Assembly: GCA_041687295.1 (NCBI GenBank)
Contig: JAWLCG010000115.1
Coordinates: 1-12,704, forward strand
Length of the DNA stretch: 12,704 bases
Origin: JAWLCG01 sp041687295
GTDB lineage: Bacteria; Planctomycetota; Phycisphaerae; SM23-33; FEN-1343
Reading direction: 5' to 3'
In this document: positions 1 to 5,269 of the stretch, one piece after another
Position numbering within the stretch: position 1 is the stretch's first letter
Layout: each line of letters starts with the position of its first letter
The notes under the pieces: generated by a model
Seen by the model: only the letters and a program-made list of their open reading frames with translations
Databases searched by the model: none
What the model was told of the DNA's origin: nothing
Position numbers and translations under genes: made by a program

Positions 1-164
1 AGGTTGCGTGATCGACGCCCCACAATCTGCCCAGGCTGGCTTGACAAACGGCTACATAGCAGGGCTGCGCCCGACGCCCAGCAGCCCGGGGCCCCGAGAT
101 CCAACGACTTGCGCGAACGGTTCGAGAATGCAAGGCAAGGGAATTGTCGGATAGGCTGAACGCC

Positions 165-205
165 GTAGCCACGGCACCCGTCTTCGCCTGCGGCTTCGGC
201 GTGGC
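165..205 (+). repeat. GTAGCCACG palindromic repeat, copy 1
   Basis: GTAGCCACGGCACCC at 165-179 recurs as its exact reverse complement at 3432-3446. Here GCCACG (168-173) can pair with CGTGGC (200-205) around a GC-rich loop that contains CTTCG on both sides. It is an intergenic dispersed repeat of unknown role. Confidence 0.55.
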
Positions 206-234
206 AAGGCCAGGCGTTCCGTCGAGTTCCAAGA

Positions 235-260
235 CCCCGGGCAAGCCCGGGGCTATATAG
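235..260 (+). repeat. GC palindrome plus TATATA box, copy 1
   Basis: Perfect 8-bp inverted repeat CCCCGGGC/GCCCGGGG (235-242 and 245-252) with an AA spacer, followed at once by the self-complementary CTATATAG (253-260). The same unit occurs at 7632-7656, at 7735-7758 with changed but still pairing arms, and inverted at 11644-11668. It is preceded by AAGA here and in two other copies, so the unit begins outside the palindrome. Confidence 0.75.
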
Positions 261-407
261 GCCACCAAGGGGTTTGCCGTCATCGGCGGCGGCGCGTGAT
301 GGGTCTGGCCTTGAGGGGTTGGTTTGGGTATGCTGTTGCGTTCGCGATGGCCGGTCGGGCGTGGCCGGGCCGGGCCTTCGCGGCCAACCGGGTTGCCGGA
401 AAACGCC

Positions 408-1418
408 ATGAGCGACACAACCACCGACATCCTCTACAGCTTCGTCGCCCCGGTCTACAACGAGGCCGAGGGCCTGGAGCACTTCTACGACCGCCTCAAG
501 GCCGTCGCCGAGGGCCTGGGCGAGCCGTACGAGATCCTCTTCGTCAACGACGGCTCGACGGACGATTCGCTGGAGGTGCTGCGCCACCTGGCCGCGCGCG
601 ACGGGCGGGTCAAGTACATCGACTTTTCGCGGAACTTCGGCCACCAGCTGGCGGTGACGGCGGGGTATGACTTCGCCACCGGCCGGGCCGTCATCAGCCT
701 CGACAGCGACTGCCAGCACCCCCCCGAGGTGATCCCCCAGCTCATCGAGCGCTGGCAGGGCGGGGCGGAGGTGGTCTGCACCGTCCGCAGCGACACCGAC
801 GGCATCAGCCGATTCCGCCGCGGCCTGGGCCGGTGGGTCTACCGCGCCATCCACCGCCTCAGCGGCCTGGACGTGGCCGACCAGGCCGACTTCCGCCTGC
901 TCGACCGCAAGGTGGTGCTGGCCCTGCGAGGCCTGCGCGAGCAGGCGCGGTTCGTCCGCGGCCTGGTCCGGTGGGTGGGCTTCCGCCAGGCGACGGTGCC
1001 CTACCAGGCCGAGAAGCGCCACGCCGGCCAGAGCCACTACAGCCTCCGCCAACTGGCGGCCATGGGCCTGGCCGGGGCGATGAACTTCTCGCTGATGCCC
1101 CTGCGGACGGTCGGCGGCGTGGGCCTGGCGCTCTGGGCGGCGGGGGGCCTCTACGCCCTCATCGCCGGCCTGGGGGCGTGGCTCTGGGGCTGGGGCTTTT
1201 CGGGCCTGGCCCTGCTGGGGCTGGCCCTGACGGGCCTGCAGCTGGTCTGCCTGGCCGCCGTCGGCGAGTACGTGGGGCGCATCTACGAGGAGGCCAAAGG
1301 TCGGCCCCTCTACGTCGTCCGCCACGCCCACGGCTTCGAGGCCGACGAAACCCTCGAGCCCGAAGCCCCCGCCCAGCCCCCCTCCGCCAGCTACAGCCGC
1401 TTCAGCGTCATGACCTGA
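408..1418 (+). CDS. GT2 glycosyltransferase, DPM1/ArnC/GtrB-like membrane protein
   Basis: 336 aa. It probably transfers a sugar from a nucleotide-sugar to polyprenyl phosphate at the inner face of the cytoplasmic membrane, supplying lipid-linked sugar for envelope glycans. The N-terminal GT-A domain (about residues 8-230) shows APVYNEAEGL, the nucleotide-binding VNDGSTDDS at 47-54, the metal-binding DSD at 99-101 within a stretch like the family's DADLQDPPE, and ADFRLLDR at 160-167 (family GDFRLMDR). Two membrane helices follow (about 234-261 and 264-287), then the typical GEYVGRIYEEAKGRPLY and a Pro/Ala-rich tail. I chose ATG 408 because conserved sequence starts right after it; an in-frame start at 324 would add 28 residues that look non-coding. 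The ribosome binding site is weak. It stands alone, convergent with the lyase-like gene. The family call is firm; donor sugar and acceptor are unknown. Confidence 0.9.
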   Translation: MSDTTTDILYSFVAPVYNEAEGLEHFYDRLKAVAEGLGEPYEILFVNDGSTDDSLEVLRHLAARDGRVKYIDFSRNFGHQLAVTAGYDFATGRAVISLDSDCQHPPEVIPQLIERWQGGAEVVCTVRSDTDGISRFRRGLGRWVYRAIHRLSGLDVADQADFRLLDRKVVLALRGLREQARFVRGLVRWVGFRQATVPYQAEKRHAGQSHYSLRQLAAMGLAGAMNFSLMPLRTVGGVGLALWAAGGLYALIAGLGAWLWGWGFSGLALLGLALTGLQLVCLAAVGEYVGRIYEEAKGRPLYVVRHAHGFEADETLEPEAPAQPPSASYSRFSVMT

Positions 1419-1428
1419 CCGGGCTGCG

Positions 1429-1536
1429 ATTCTTGGTTTTTGATTGCAGGTTTTCGATCTGGGCTCTCGCTCCCCCCGCCGGCCCCCTTCTCCAAGCCCA
1501 CGGATGGAGCTTCGCGCGCGAAGCGCAATCCGTGGG
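1429..1536 (+). repeat. CCCACGGAT palindrome, copy 1, double hairpin with leader remnant
   Basis: Outer arms CCCACGGAT (1497-1505) and ATCCGTGGG (1528-1536) enclose a perfect 16-bp palindrome GCTTCGCG/CGCGAAGC (1509-1524), so it can fold as a hairpin on a hairpin. Upstream, GCAGGT...CTGGGCTC (about 1446-1465) resembles the leader of the copies at 4341 and 9202. A 14-nt tandem, GGTTTTTGATTGCA then GGTTTTCGATCTGG, fills 1435-1462 and is AT-rich against the background. It lies between two convergent gene ends. Confidence 0.75.
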
Positions 1537-1619
1537 GGTCGCGTCCGGGGCGCACGCGGAAGACCCCCCGCGGCCTTGGTCCATTCGAGGCGGGCGCCGC
1601 CACCGCAGGGCACTGCTCG

Positions 1620-2738
1620 CTACTGCCCGGCCCGGGCGGCGGCGTTGACGAGCATCTGCCAACTGGAGAAGCGCTGGGCGGGGCTGTCGGTGAGGTGGCG
1701 GACCACGCGGGCCAGGTCGGGGTCGAAATAACTGCCCAACTCCATCAGTTCCAGGGCGTTCTGGGGGTCGTAGAGGCGCCCCGGGCGGTAGTACTCGAGG
1801 TCCGCCTGGGCCCGGCGGCGGTCGAGGTCGACCTGGGAGTTCGTCCACTCCTGGCGGGTCTTCTCGCCCAGGGCGTAGGGCACGACGTAATCGACGGACT
1901 TCTTCAGCGAGCCGCCGTCGGGCGACTGCCACGTGTAGAGCGCCCGGCCGGGGGCGCCGGCCAGGATCGCCAGCTCCAGCGGGGGTTTCAGGGCGCTGGC
2001 GTGGTAGGTCAGCGTGTCACGCCGCTTGAGGTCCAGGCTGGTGCCGTCGGCGTAGAGGCTCTGGGCGACGAACCGCCGGATGCCTTCATGGGCGGCCTGG
2101 ACCCACTCGGGGCGGTCCAGCACCATGCCGCACATCGCAAGCAGCCGAACGTGCTTGCTGTAGCGGTTGGTGAAGTGCCTCGACTCGGCCACCGCCTCGG
2201 CGTGCAGTCGGCCCAACTGCTCGACCCAGCCGTCGATGGCCTGCCGCCGCTCGGCCGGGAAACTCTCCCGCAGGGCGTGGTAGGCCACCAGCAGCGGCTG
2301 GAGCTTGTTCTCGTTGACGTCGTTGCCCGTCAGGCGATAGGTGCCGCTCCAGGCCTCAATGAACCGGCGCAGCGTCTGGGCCGCCCGCTCGTCGCCCGAG
2401 ACCTGCCAGTAGCGCATCAGCCGGGCCGCGTGCGACATGTCCCGCAGGTGCTCGACGCTGGCGATCCGCCGCGGGTCGGTGTTGACCAGCCCCTCGTAGT
2501 GGATCACCTCCAGCGGGCGGGGCTGGGCGTCCAGAAGCGGCAGCGCCTCGGCCTGGACCTGCTCGGCCAGGTCGGCCGCCTCGGCATCGTCGGCCACCAG
2601 CGCCCGCAATGCCCCCAGTTGGGCCGGGCTCAGCGGGCTGACCGGGGGGATCTCGAACTCGCCCACCTCCGCCCCGGCCAGGGCGGGCAGTGCGGCCAGC
2701 AACAGGCAAAGCGACGCCAGGATCATCTGCAGCATCAT
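1620..2738 (-). CDS. Secreted alginate-lyase-superfamily (PF05426-type) protein
   Basis: 372 aa with a Sec signal peptide (about residues 1-23: hydrophobic core MILASLCLLLAALPAL, then AGAE) and an all-helical alpha-toroid of the PL5-like alginate lyase superfamily. Supporting stretches are GNDVNENKLQPLLVAYHALRES (about 138-159), FTNRYSKH (189-196), and DGTSLDLKRRDTLTYHASAL (231-250), which matches the family pattern of G-x-L-x-L-x-R-x4-L-x-Y-H. A periplasmic or secreted role in cleaving uronic-acid polysaccharide is the natural inference. Start ATG 2738 has AAGGAG at 2746-2751 and a good promoter at 2766-2794. Where the classical PL5 enzyme has an Asn-Asn-His motif, this protein has Thr-Asn-Arg-Tyr, so substrate and even activity are uncertain. 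Divergent from the ACT gene, convergent with the glycosyltransferase. Confidence 0.75.
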   Translation of the reverse strand: MMLQMILASLCLLLAALPALAGAEVGEFEIPPVSPLSPAQLGALRALVADDAEAADLAEQVQAEALPLLDAQPRPLEVIHYEGLVNTDPRRIASVEHLRDMSHAARLMRYWQVSGDERAAQTLRRFIEAWSGTYRLTGNDVNENKLQPLLVAYHALRESFPAERRQAIDGWVEQLGRLHAEAVAESRHFTNRYSKHVRLLAMCGMVLDRPEWVQAAHEGIRRFVAQSLYADGTSLDLKRRDTLTYHASALKPPLELAILAGAPGRALYTWQSPDGGSLKKSVDYVVPYALGEKTRQEWTNSQVDLDRRRAQADLEYYRPGRLYDPQNALELMELGSYFDPDLARVVRHLTDSPAQRFSSWQMLVNAAARAGQ

Positions 2739-2765
2739 GCGTGTACTCCTTGAGTCTACCGGTCG

Positions 2766-2794
2766 CTTATAGCCCGCCCAGCCGGCGCGATCAA
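2766..2794 (-). promoter_or_regulatory. Sigma70-type promoter of the lyase-like gene
   Basis: Read on the minus strand, TTGATC (2794-2789) is separated by exactly 17 bp from TATAAG (2771-2766). It lies 28 bp upstream of the start codon and directly ahead of the AAGGAG site. Confidence 0.65.
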
Positions 2795-2823
2795 GCCCGC
2801 CCCCACCCGACAGGCCCATCCGG

Positions 2824-2829
2824 TATAAT
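2824..2829 (+). promoter_or_regulatory. -10 element TATAAT of the ACT gene
   Basis: A perfect TATAAT hexamer, rare by chance in DNA this GC-rich, lies 48 bp upstream of the ATG at 2878. No good -35 is seen at 16-18 bp, so the promoter may need an activator. It points away from the lyase promoter 30 bp to the left. Confidence 0.5.
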
Positions 2830-2877
2830 GAGGACGTGGCCCGGGCCCACCGCGCCGGGTCCGGAAAGGAGCGCCCC

Positions 2878-3342
2878 ATGCGTGTCGAGACCCAGTTCTC
2901 CGTGTTCCTGGTCAACAAGCCCGGCGTCCTGGCCCAGGTGACCGAGCTTTTCGGCAAGGCCCGGATCAACATCGTGGCCATGACGCTGATGGATTCCAGC
3001 GAGCACGGGGTGCTGCGCTTCGTGTGCGATAACACCGAGTCCGCCCGTGAATTGCTCAAACGGACCAGCGACCACTGGACCGAGGCCGAGGTCCTCGTGA
3101 TGGAGCTGCCCAACGAGCCCGGGGCCCTCGCCCGCGTCGCCGGCGAGCTGGCGGCGGCCCACGTGAACATCACCTACGCCTACACCTCCGGCGGCGCGCC
3201 GGGCGGGCGGACGACCTGCGTCTTTCGCGTGGCCGACCTCAAGAAGAGCCAGAAGGTCCTCGAACGCTACCGCGGCGGCGAGAAGGGCCCCTCCACCCGC
3301 AAGCGCAAGACCGTCCGCCCCTCGCCGTCGCGCAAGGCGTAG
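2878..3342 (+). CDS. Tandem ACT-domain protein
   Basis: 154 aa made of two ACT ligand-binding domains and no catalytic domain. ACT 1 (about residues 6-68) has the loop signature NKPGVLAQVTELF (13-25) followed by INIVAMTL. ACT 2 (about 72-128) has NEPGALARVAGEL (79-91) followed by VNITYAYT. ACT pairs usually bind amino acids at a dimer interface and regulate a partner enzyme, so a regulatory role in amino-acid sensing is likely but the partner is unknown. The last about 24 residues are Arg/Lys/Ser/Pro-rich and look disordered; they could bind nucleic acid or a partner. Start ATG 2878 is supported by AAAGGAG at 2865-2871, with a TATAAT further upstream. It stands alone, divergent from the lyase-like gene. 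Confidence 0.88.
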   Translation: MRVETQFSVFLVNKPGVLAQVTELFGKARINIVAMTLMDSSEHGVLRFVCDNTESARELLKRTSDHWTEAEVLVMELPNEPGALARVAGELAAAHVNITYAYTSGGAPGGRTTCVFRVADLKKSQKVLERYRGGEKGPSTRKRKTVRPSPSRKA

Positions 3343-3345
3343 GCC

Positions 3346-3427
3346 CGTAGGCCGGGTCGAGCACCAGCGAGGCCCGGCAGGGGAGTAGGACGAGTCGAGC
3401 GCAGCGAGGCCCGGCGGGGGAGTAGGG
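3346..3427 (+). repeat. Tandem CCGGGTCGAG/GAGGCCCGG hairpin repeat, two units
   Basis: Two adjacent units share GTCGAGC, an AGCGAGGCCCGGC core and a GGGGAGTAGG tail (unit 1 about 3346-3389, unit 2 about 3390-3427). In unit 1, GCCGGG (3351-3356) pairs with CCCGGC (3373-3378) around a TCGAG...CGAG loop; unit 2 has lost the left arm. The pattern resembles REP-like elements found between genes in many bacteria. It starts 4 nt after the ACT gene stop. Confidence 0.65.
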
Positions 3428-3431
3428 CGGC

Positions 3432-3462
3432 GGGTGCCGTGGCTACGGTGTCTGTAGCCACG
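3432..3462 (+). repeat. GTAGCCACG palindromic repeat, copy 2
   Basis: GGGTGCCGTGGCTAC (3432-3446) is the exact reverse complement of 165-179. Here it also forms its own perfect 9-bp hairpin: CGTGGCTAC (3438-3446), a 7-nt loop, GTAGCCACG (3454-3462). CGTCTTCG follows in both places. Confidence 0.65.
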
Positions 3463-3519
3463 TCTTCGGGGCCGGGACGGCGGAGCGCGGAGGATCAGGC
3501 GCACGGCCCGGACGAGACC

Positions 3520-3559
3520 CCCACGGATTGCGCTTCGCTCGCGAAGCTCCATCGGTGGG
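3520..3559 (-). repeat. CCCACGGAT palindrome, copy 2, inverted
   Basis: Reverse-complement relative of the 1497 copy. Arms are CCCACGGAT (3520-3528) and ATCGGTGGG (3551-3559), with one mismatch, around an inner hairpin GCTTCGC/GCGAAGC (3532-3538 and 3541-3547). Flanks CCGGACGAGACC and GGCTTGG match the copies at 1497 and 5092 in reverse. It ends 41 nt before the MgtC-like start. Confidence 0.75.
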
Positions 3560-3600
3560 CTTGGAAAGAGACGCCGCCGCGGGGCGGTGGTGGAGACGGC

Positions 3601-4326
3601 ATGGACTGGATGGGATGGTTGGAGTCGTGGGGGCTGGCGCGGTCGTGGGACTGGCAGCTGGCCCTGGCGCCGCGGCTGGTGGCGGCGGCGGTGCTGGGCG
3701 GGCTGATCGGCCTGGAGCGCGAGGTCTCGGGCCGATCGGCGGGCCTGCGGACGCAGATGCTCGTGGCGATGGGGGCGGCCCTGACGATGACCGTCAGCCT
3801 GCACTTCGCCGAGATCTTCGGCCAGGGCGACGTCGCCGAGGCCATCCGCGTCGACCCGGCCCGCGTGGCCTACGGCGTGATGGCCGGCGTCGGCTTTCTG
3901 GGGGCCGGGGCCATCATCCAGCGCGGCGCGGGGGTCCGCGGGCTGACGACGGCCGCCAGCCTCTGGTGCACCGCGGCCGTCGGGCTGGCGTGCGGGTTCG
4001 GCATGTATCTGCTGGCCGGCCTGACGACGACGCTGGTCCTGTTCGCCCTGGTCATCCTCCGCCTGCTCGACCACATACTGCCCCAGGCCCTCAACCGAAA
4101 GCTCACCATCCGCGTCCGCACCGAGGGGGGCGGCCTGATCGACCGCTTCCGCAACCTGCTGGACGCCCGACACATGCAGATCACCAACATCCAGATCCGC
4201 CGCCTGCCCGCCAAGGGCATCACGCAGCTGACCTTCCACCTTCGCCTCCGCACGCCGGCCAAGCAGGAGGAGCTGCTCCGCCTCGTCGCCGCCATGGACG
4301 ACGTGATGGCGGTGGAGATGGCGTAG
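3601..4326 (+). CDS. MgtC/SapB family membrane protein
   Basis: 241 aa inner-membrane protein. The family was described in Mg2+-limited growth and virulence and can inhibit the F-type ATP synthase; in environmental bacteria its job is less clear. The MgtC core is complete: RLVAAAVLGGLIGLERE (25-41), SAGLRTQMLVAMGAAL (46-61), the GVGFLGAGAI helix (96-105) and GLTTAASLWCTAAVG (114-128), which give about four to five membrane helices. Residues about 160-241 form a soluble ACT-like tail (LTIRVRTEGG, ITNIQIRRL, TQLTFHLRLR), as in longer family members. I chose ATG 3601 because GGAGA lies at 3592-3596 and the extra residues of an upstream in-frame start (3439) would be encoded by the repeats at 3432-3559. 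The next gene is almost 490 nt away, so this is likely a single-gene unit. Confidence 0.9.
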   Translation: MDWMGWLESWGLARSWDWQLALAPRLVAAAVLGGLIGLEREVSGRSAGLRTQMLVAMGAALTMTVSLHFAEIFGQGDVAEAIRVDPARVAYGVMAGVGFLGAGAIIQRGAGVRGLTTAASLWCTAAVGLACGFGMYLLAGLTTTLVLFALVILRLLDHILPQALNRKLTIRVRTEGGGLIDRFRNLLDARHMQITNIQIRRLPAKGITQLTFHLRLRTPAKQEELLRLVAAMDDVMAVEMA

Positions 4327-4340
4327 ACCGCCTGCCGATT

Positions 4341-4440
4341 GCGCCTGCAGGTCTGCAAGCTGGGCTCGTCCCAAGCCCACGGAATGCCTTCCGTGGGCAT
4401 CTCGGCCGGGCCGTCCCATCCCGCGGCACAACGCACCCGT
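4341..4440 (+). repeat. Stop-anchored CCCACGGA repeat, copy 3
   Basis: Starts 14 nt after the MgtC-like stop codon with leader GCGCCTGCAGGTCTGCAAGC, continues CTGGGCTCG-TCCCAA, then a perfect 10-bp hairpin GCCCACGGAA (4375-4384), loop TGCC, TTCCGTGGGC (4389-4398), then CATCTCGGCCGGGCCG and CGGCACAACGCACCCG. The same order of blocks appears at 9202-9305 and, inverted, at 9345-9441. Confidence 0.85.
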
Positions 4441-4680
4441 ACGTCCAATGGGCAGACGCTCTGGGTGCGGGCAAGCGGGGCGCCAGCACCGCTCGCCCGG
4501 TCGAGGGCGCAGGCGGTCGAGCCAGACGGCCCGGTCCCCGCCCCGGCCGGGCGAGCCTGCGGCTTGCCCGGGGCACCCAGGCACACTATCGATCGGCAAA
4601 GGGTTTATCGTTCATCGGCCCTTGCGGCGCGGGCGGGCGAATCGTACGGTGCCTGAAACGCCTGCCCGTATTTGCCCGCC

Positions 4681-4806
4681 GACGCCGGCGCGGGGCCCGG
4701 GCCGGCGTCGACGTTGTGCCCCAGGGTCGGCCTGTCCGCCGACGCAGGCCGGCGTATGGCGCACGGGGGTGCGCCCGGCCCGCGCGGTCCAGGCCCCGGA
4801 CCAGGA
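4681..4806 (+). other. Cluster of GC-rich hairpins ahead of the small ORF
   Basis: Three inverted repeats in 126 nt: GACGCCGGC/GCCGGCGTC (4681-4689 and 4701-4709, 9 bp perfect), GGCGCAC-GGGG-GTGCGCC (4758-4775, 7 bp perfect), and GGTCC/GGACC near 4789-4803. This could be a structured leader of the following ORF or simply a by-product of extreme GC content; I cannot tell which. Confidence 0.35.
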
Positions 4807-4812
4807 CCTGCC

Positions 4813-5040
4813 ATGCTGCACCGGATCGCCCGATTCATCGCCGCCCTGATGATCTGCATGCCCATCGGCGACGCCCTGCACCCGGGCTGGCTGAGCCGTC
4901 TGACCGGCCAGACCGCCCTGGACAGCTCGGCCGCCTGGTGGCTGGGCCCGCGCGAGCTCATCCTCTGCGCGGGCTGTGTGATGGTGCTGTTCCTCACCGA
5001 CCTCCGCCGTCGCCAGTACGGGTTCGGACCCACTGGGTAG
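4813..5040 (+). CDS. Small hypothetical membrane protein
   Basis: 75 aa, not recognised. The coding case rests on composition: about 92% of codons end in G or C, as in neighbouring genes, and this bias starts at about this ATG and ends at the TAG. There are two hydrophobic segments, about residues 5-18 (IARFIAALMICMPI) and 48-62 (ELILCAGCVMVLFLT), followed by the positively charged LRRRQYG, which favours a cytoplasmic C-terminus. Cys residues occur in both segments (15, 52, 55). The ribosome binding site is poor (AGGA about 7 nt upstream). It lies between hairpin-rich DNA and the CCCACGGAT copy at 5092, and is convergent with the GH4 gene. A start upstream at a TTG (4672) is unlikely, as that stretch loses the codon bias. 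Confidence 0.55.
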   Translation: MLHRIARFIAALMICMPIGDALHPGWLSRLTGQTALDSSAAWWLGPRELILCAGCVMVLFLTDLRRRQYGFGPTG

Positions 5041-5081
5041 GACCCGGTAATGAGGAGCGCCAGCGTGGGGGGCGCCAATCC

Positions 5082-5160
5082 CTTCTCCAAGCCCACGGAT
5101 GGCAGCGGCGAGCATCGCGAGTCGCGCAATCCGTGGGGGTCTCGTCCGGGCGCTGCGCCT
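5082..5160 (+). repeat. CCCACGGAT palindrome, copy 4, long-loop form
   Basis: Arms CCCACGGAT (5092-5100) and ATCCGTGGG (5129-5137) enclose a degraded inner palindrome rich in GCGA/TCGC. The flanks CTTCTCCAAG before and GGTCTCGTCCGGG after match the copies at 1497 and (inverted) 3520. It starts 51 nt after the small ORF stop, in a convergent gap. Confidence 0.75.
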
Positions 5161-5190
5161 GTGGCACGACGTTTCATGGGCGCCCGTGCG

Positions 5191-5233
5191 GAAGGTGGGG
5201 CTCCGCTGCGCTGCGCCCCAGCCTACAGGTGCG
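5191..5233 (+). repeat. TGGGGC/GCCCCA repeat with CAGCCTACAGGT tail, copy 1
   Basis: GAAGGTGGGGC...GCGCCCCAGCCTACAGGTGCGC. Six-bp arms TGGGGC and GCCCCA surround a CCGCTGCGCTGC loop, and part of the tail (GCGCCCCAGCCTAC) is duplicated at once at 5231-5244. A second copy with compensating arm changes is at 7573-7616. It sits just downstream of the GH4 stop. Confidence 0.6.
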
Positions 5234-5269
5234 CCCCAGCCTACGACTGCGCCTCTTCGTTGATCCTGT

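Larger units (their letters stand above)
1..407. other. Gene-free left flank with palindromic repeats
   Basis: No frame here has the strong third-position GC of the real genes and no reading frame of useful length covers 1-295. It holds a 7-bp hairpin GGGCTGC/GCAGCCC (62-68 with 81-87), a GTAGCCACGGCACCC element at 165-179 that recurs inverted at 3432-3446, and the CCCCGGGC-AA-GCCCGGGG palindrome at 235-252 followed by CTATATAG. A TTGACA hexamer at 41-46 has no convincing -10 partner at 16-18 bp. The preceding gene lies outside the window, so its orientation cannot be judged. Confidence 0.6.
4327..4812. other. Repeat- and hairpin-rich intergenic region
   Basis: 486 nt without a credible gene; frames here lack the third-position GC bias of real genes. 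The left part is a full copy of the stop-anchored CCCACGGA repeat (4341-4440). The middle holds an 11-bp hairpin CCGGGCGAGCC/GGCTTGCCCGG with one G-T pair (4547-4571). The right part holds a run of hairpins at 4681-4709, 4758-4775 and around 4789-4806, immediately ahead of the small ORF at 4813. Confidence 0.6.

Noticed and set aside
41..69. Promoter with TTGACA at 41-46
   Set aside because: No acceptable -10 hexamer at 16-18 bp and no gene start within a sensible distance.
1440..2753. Open plus-strand frame of 437 codons antisense to the lyase-like gene
   Set aside because: The minus strand carries a signal peptide, ribosome binding site, promoter and family motifs; the plus frame is a composition shadow.
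4375..4398. Simple rho-independent terminator
   Set aside because: The hairpin is followed by CATCTCGG, not a T-run. A termination role is possible but cannot be called from sequence.
4341..4440. Integron attC site, because it follows a stop codon and contains CACAACG
   Set aside because: Copies follow genes on both strands among housekeeping genes, there is no integrase or cassette array, and the core-site pattern (RYYYAAC with GTTRRRY) is not convincingly present.
4672..4812. Upstream TTG start for the small membrane protein
   Set aside because: The added residues are Gly/Pro-rich, come from the hairpin cluster and lose the strong third-position GC that begins at 4813.
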